DNA of 6,523 nucleotides, from assembly GCA_964560165.1 (NCBI GenBank), contig CAZLLB010000191.1, forward strand, positions 1-6,523. Reading direction: 5' to 3'. This document shows positions 6,405 to 6,523 of the stretch, in pieces (the stretch's first letter is position 1; every line of letters begins with the position of its first letter). Origin of the DNA: Parvibaculum sp964560165 (lineage in GTDB: Bacteria; Pseudomonadota; Alphaproteobacteria; Parvibaculales; Parvibaculaceae). The notes below the pieces were generated by a model, which saw nothing but the letters and a program-made list of their open reading frames with translations, had not been told where the DNA came from and ran no database searches. A program made the position numbers and the translations under genes.

Positions 6405-6434
6405 TTGACGAACCGCGCCACCCCAGCTTATAGA
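6405..6434 (+). promoter_or_regulatory. Sigma70-like promoter of tRNA-Val
   Basis: TTGACG (6405-6410, five of six bases matching the -35 consensus) and TATAGA (6429-6434, four of six matching the -10) are 18 bases apart. The expected transcription start would fall near 6441, only a few bases before the first base of the mature tRNA at 6445, so the 5' leader would be very short. Confidence 0.6.
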
Positions 6435-6444
6435 CGGGCCCGCA

Positions 6445-6520
6445 GGGCGGTTAGCTCAGTTGGTAGAGCACTGTGTTCACATCGCAGGGGTCGTTGGTTC
6501 GAGTCCAATACCGCCCACCA
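6445..6520 (+). tRNA. tRNA-Val (anticodon CAC)
   Basis: A complete cloverleaf can be drawn. The acceptor stem is GGGCGGT with ACCGCCC, seven perfect pairs. The D arm is GCTC/GAGC. The anticodon stem CTGTG/CGCAG encloses the loop TTCACAT with anticodon CAC (6478-6480), which reads GUG valine codons. The variable loop has five bases (GGGTC). The T arm GTTGG/CCAAT encloses TTCGAGT. The discriminator is A6517 and the CCA end (6518-6520) is encoded in the DNA. It is 76 bases long. Three bases after it the window ends, so any downstream tRNA or integrated element cannot be judged. Confidence 0.97.
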
Positions 6521-6523
6521 TCC

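Noticed and set aside
6445..6523. tRNA-Val as an integration site for a mobile element
   Set aside because: The window stops three bases after the CCA end. No integrase or repeated tRNA 3' fragment is visible anywhere in the window.
1..6523. A hidden defence, toxin-antitoxin, CRISPR or phage system
   Set aside because: I looked for spaced direct repeats, small paired genes, nuclease or transposase motifs and IS ends. None were found; every long interval is accounted for by ordinary genes.

Overview
The window is GC-rich, densely packed chromosomal DNA that reads like an alphaproteobacterium (Hyphomicrobiales/Parvibaculum-like in flavour). The grounds are codon use, the style of the GabD and Gph proteins, and a tRNA-Val(CAC) with an encoded CCA end. 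Genus cannot be settled from the sequence. Most of it is ordinary housekeeping or accessory metabolism. I found no CRISPR array, no insertion sequence, no phage gene and no recognisable defence or biosynthetic system.

Layout, left to right. (1) Positions 1-1363, minus strand: gabD, an NADP-type succinate-semialdehyde dehydrogenase whose C-terminus runs off the left edge. The last 24 bases at that edge form a perfect hairpin, and the reading departs there from the family consensus. (2) A 122-bp divergent spacer. (3) 1486-2631, plus strand: a DUF2817/M14-like zinc peptidase homologue with all expected metal-site residues. (4) 2628-3122, minus strand: a GNAT acetyltransferase that converges on the peptidase gene, sharing a TTAA stop overlap inside a 16-bp perfect palindrome. 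(5) A 142-bp divergent spacer. (6) 3265-3891 and 3908-4597, plus strand: a RimJ/RimL-type GNAT acetyltransferase followed 16 bp later by a phosphoglycolate phosphatase-like HAD hydrolase (gph), probably one transcript. (7) 4594-5766, minus strand: a two-domain DUF3047 protein that overlaps the gph stop through CTAG. (8) 5871-6314, minus strand: a 147-residue FAD-dependent oxidoreductase that keeps the FAD-binding N-terminus and the C-terminal FAD motif but lacks the several hundred residues normally between them. (9) 6405-6520, plus strand: a sigma70-like promoter and tRNA-Val(CAC).

The genes do not form one pathway. GabD feeds succinate semialdehyde (from GABA or related catabolism) into the TCA cycle. 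Gph removes 2-phosphoglycolate. The two acetyltransferases and the peptidase have no substrate that can be read from sequence. The observations most worth a second look are the internally deleted flavoprotein, the fold-back at the left edge within gabD, and the lectin-like domain fused to DUF3047.
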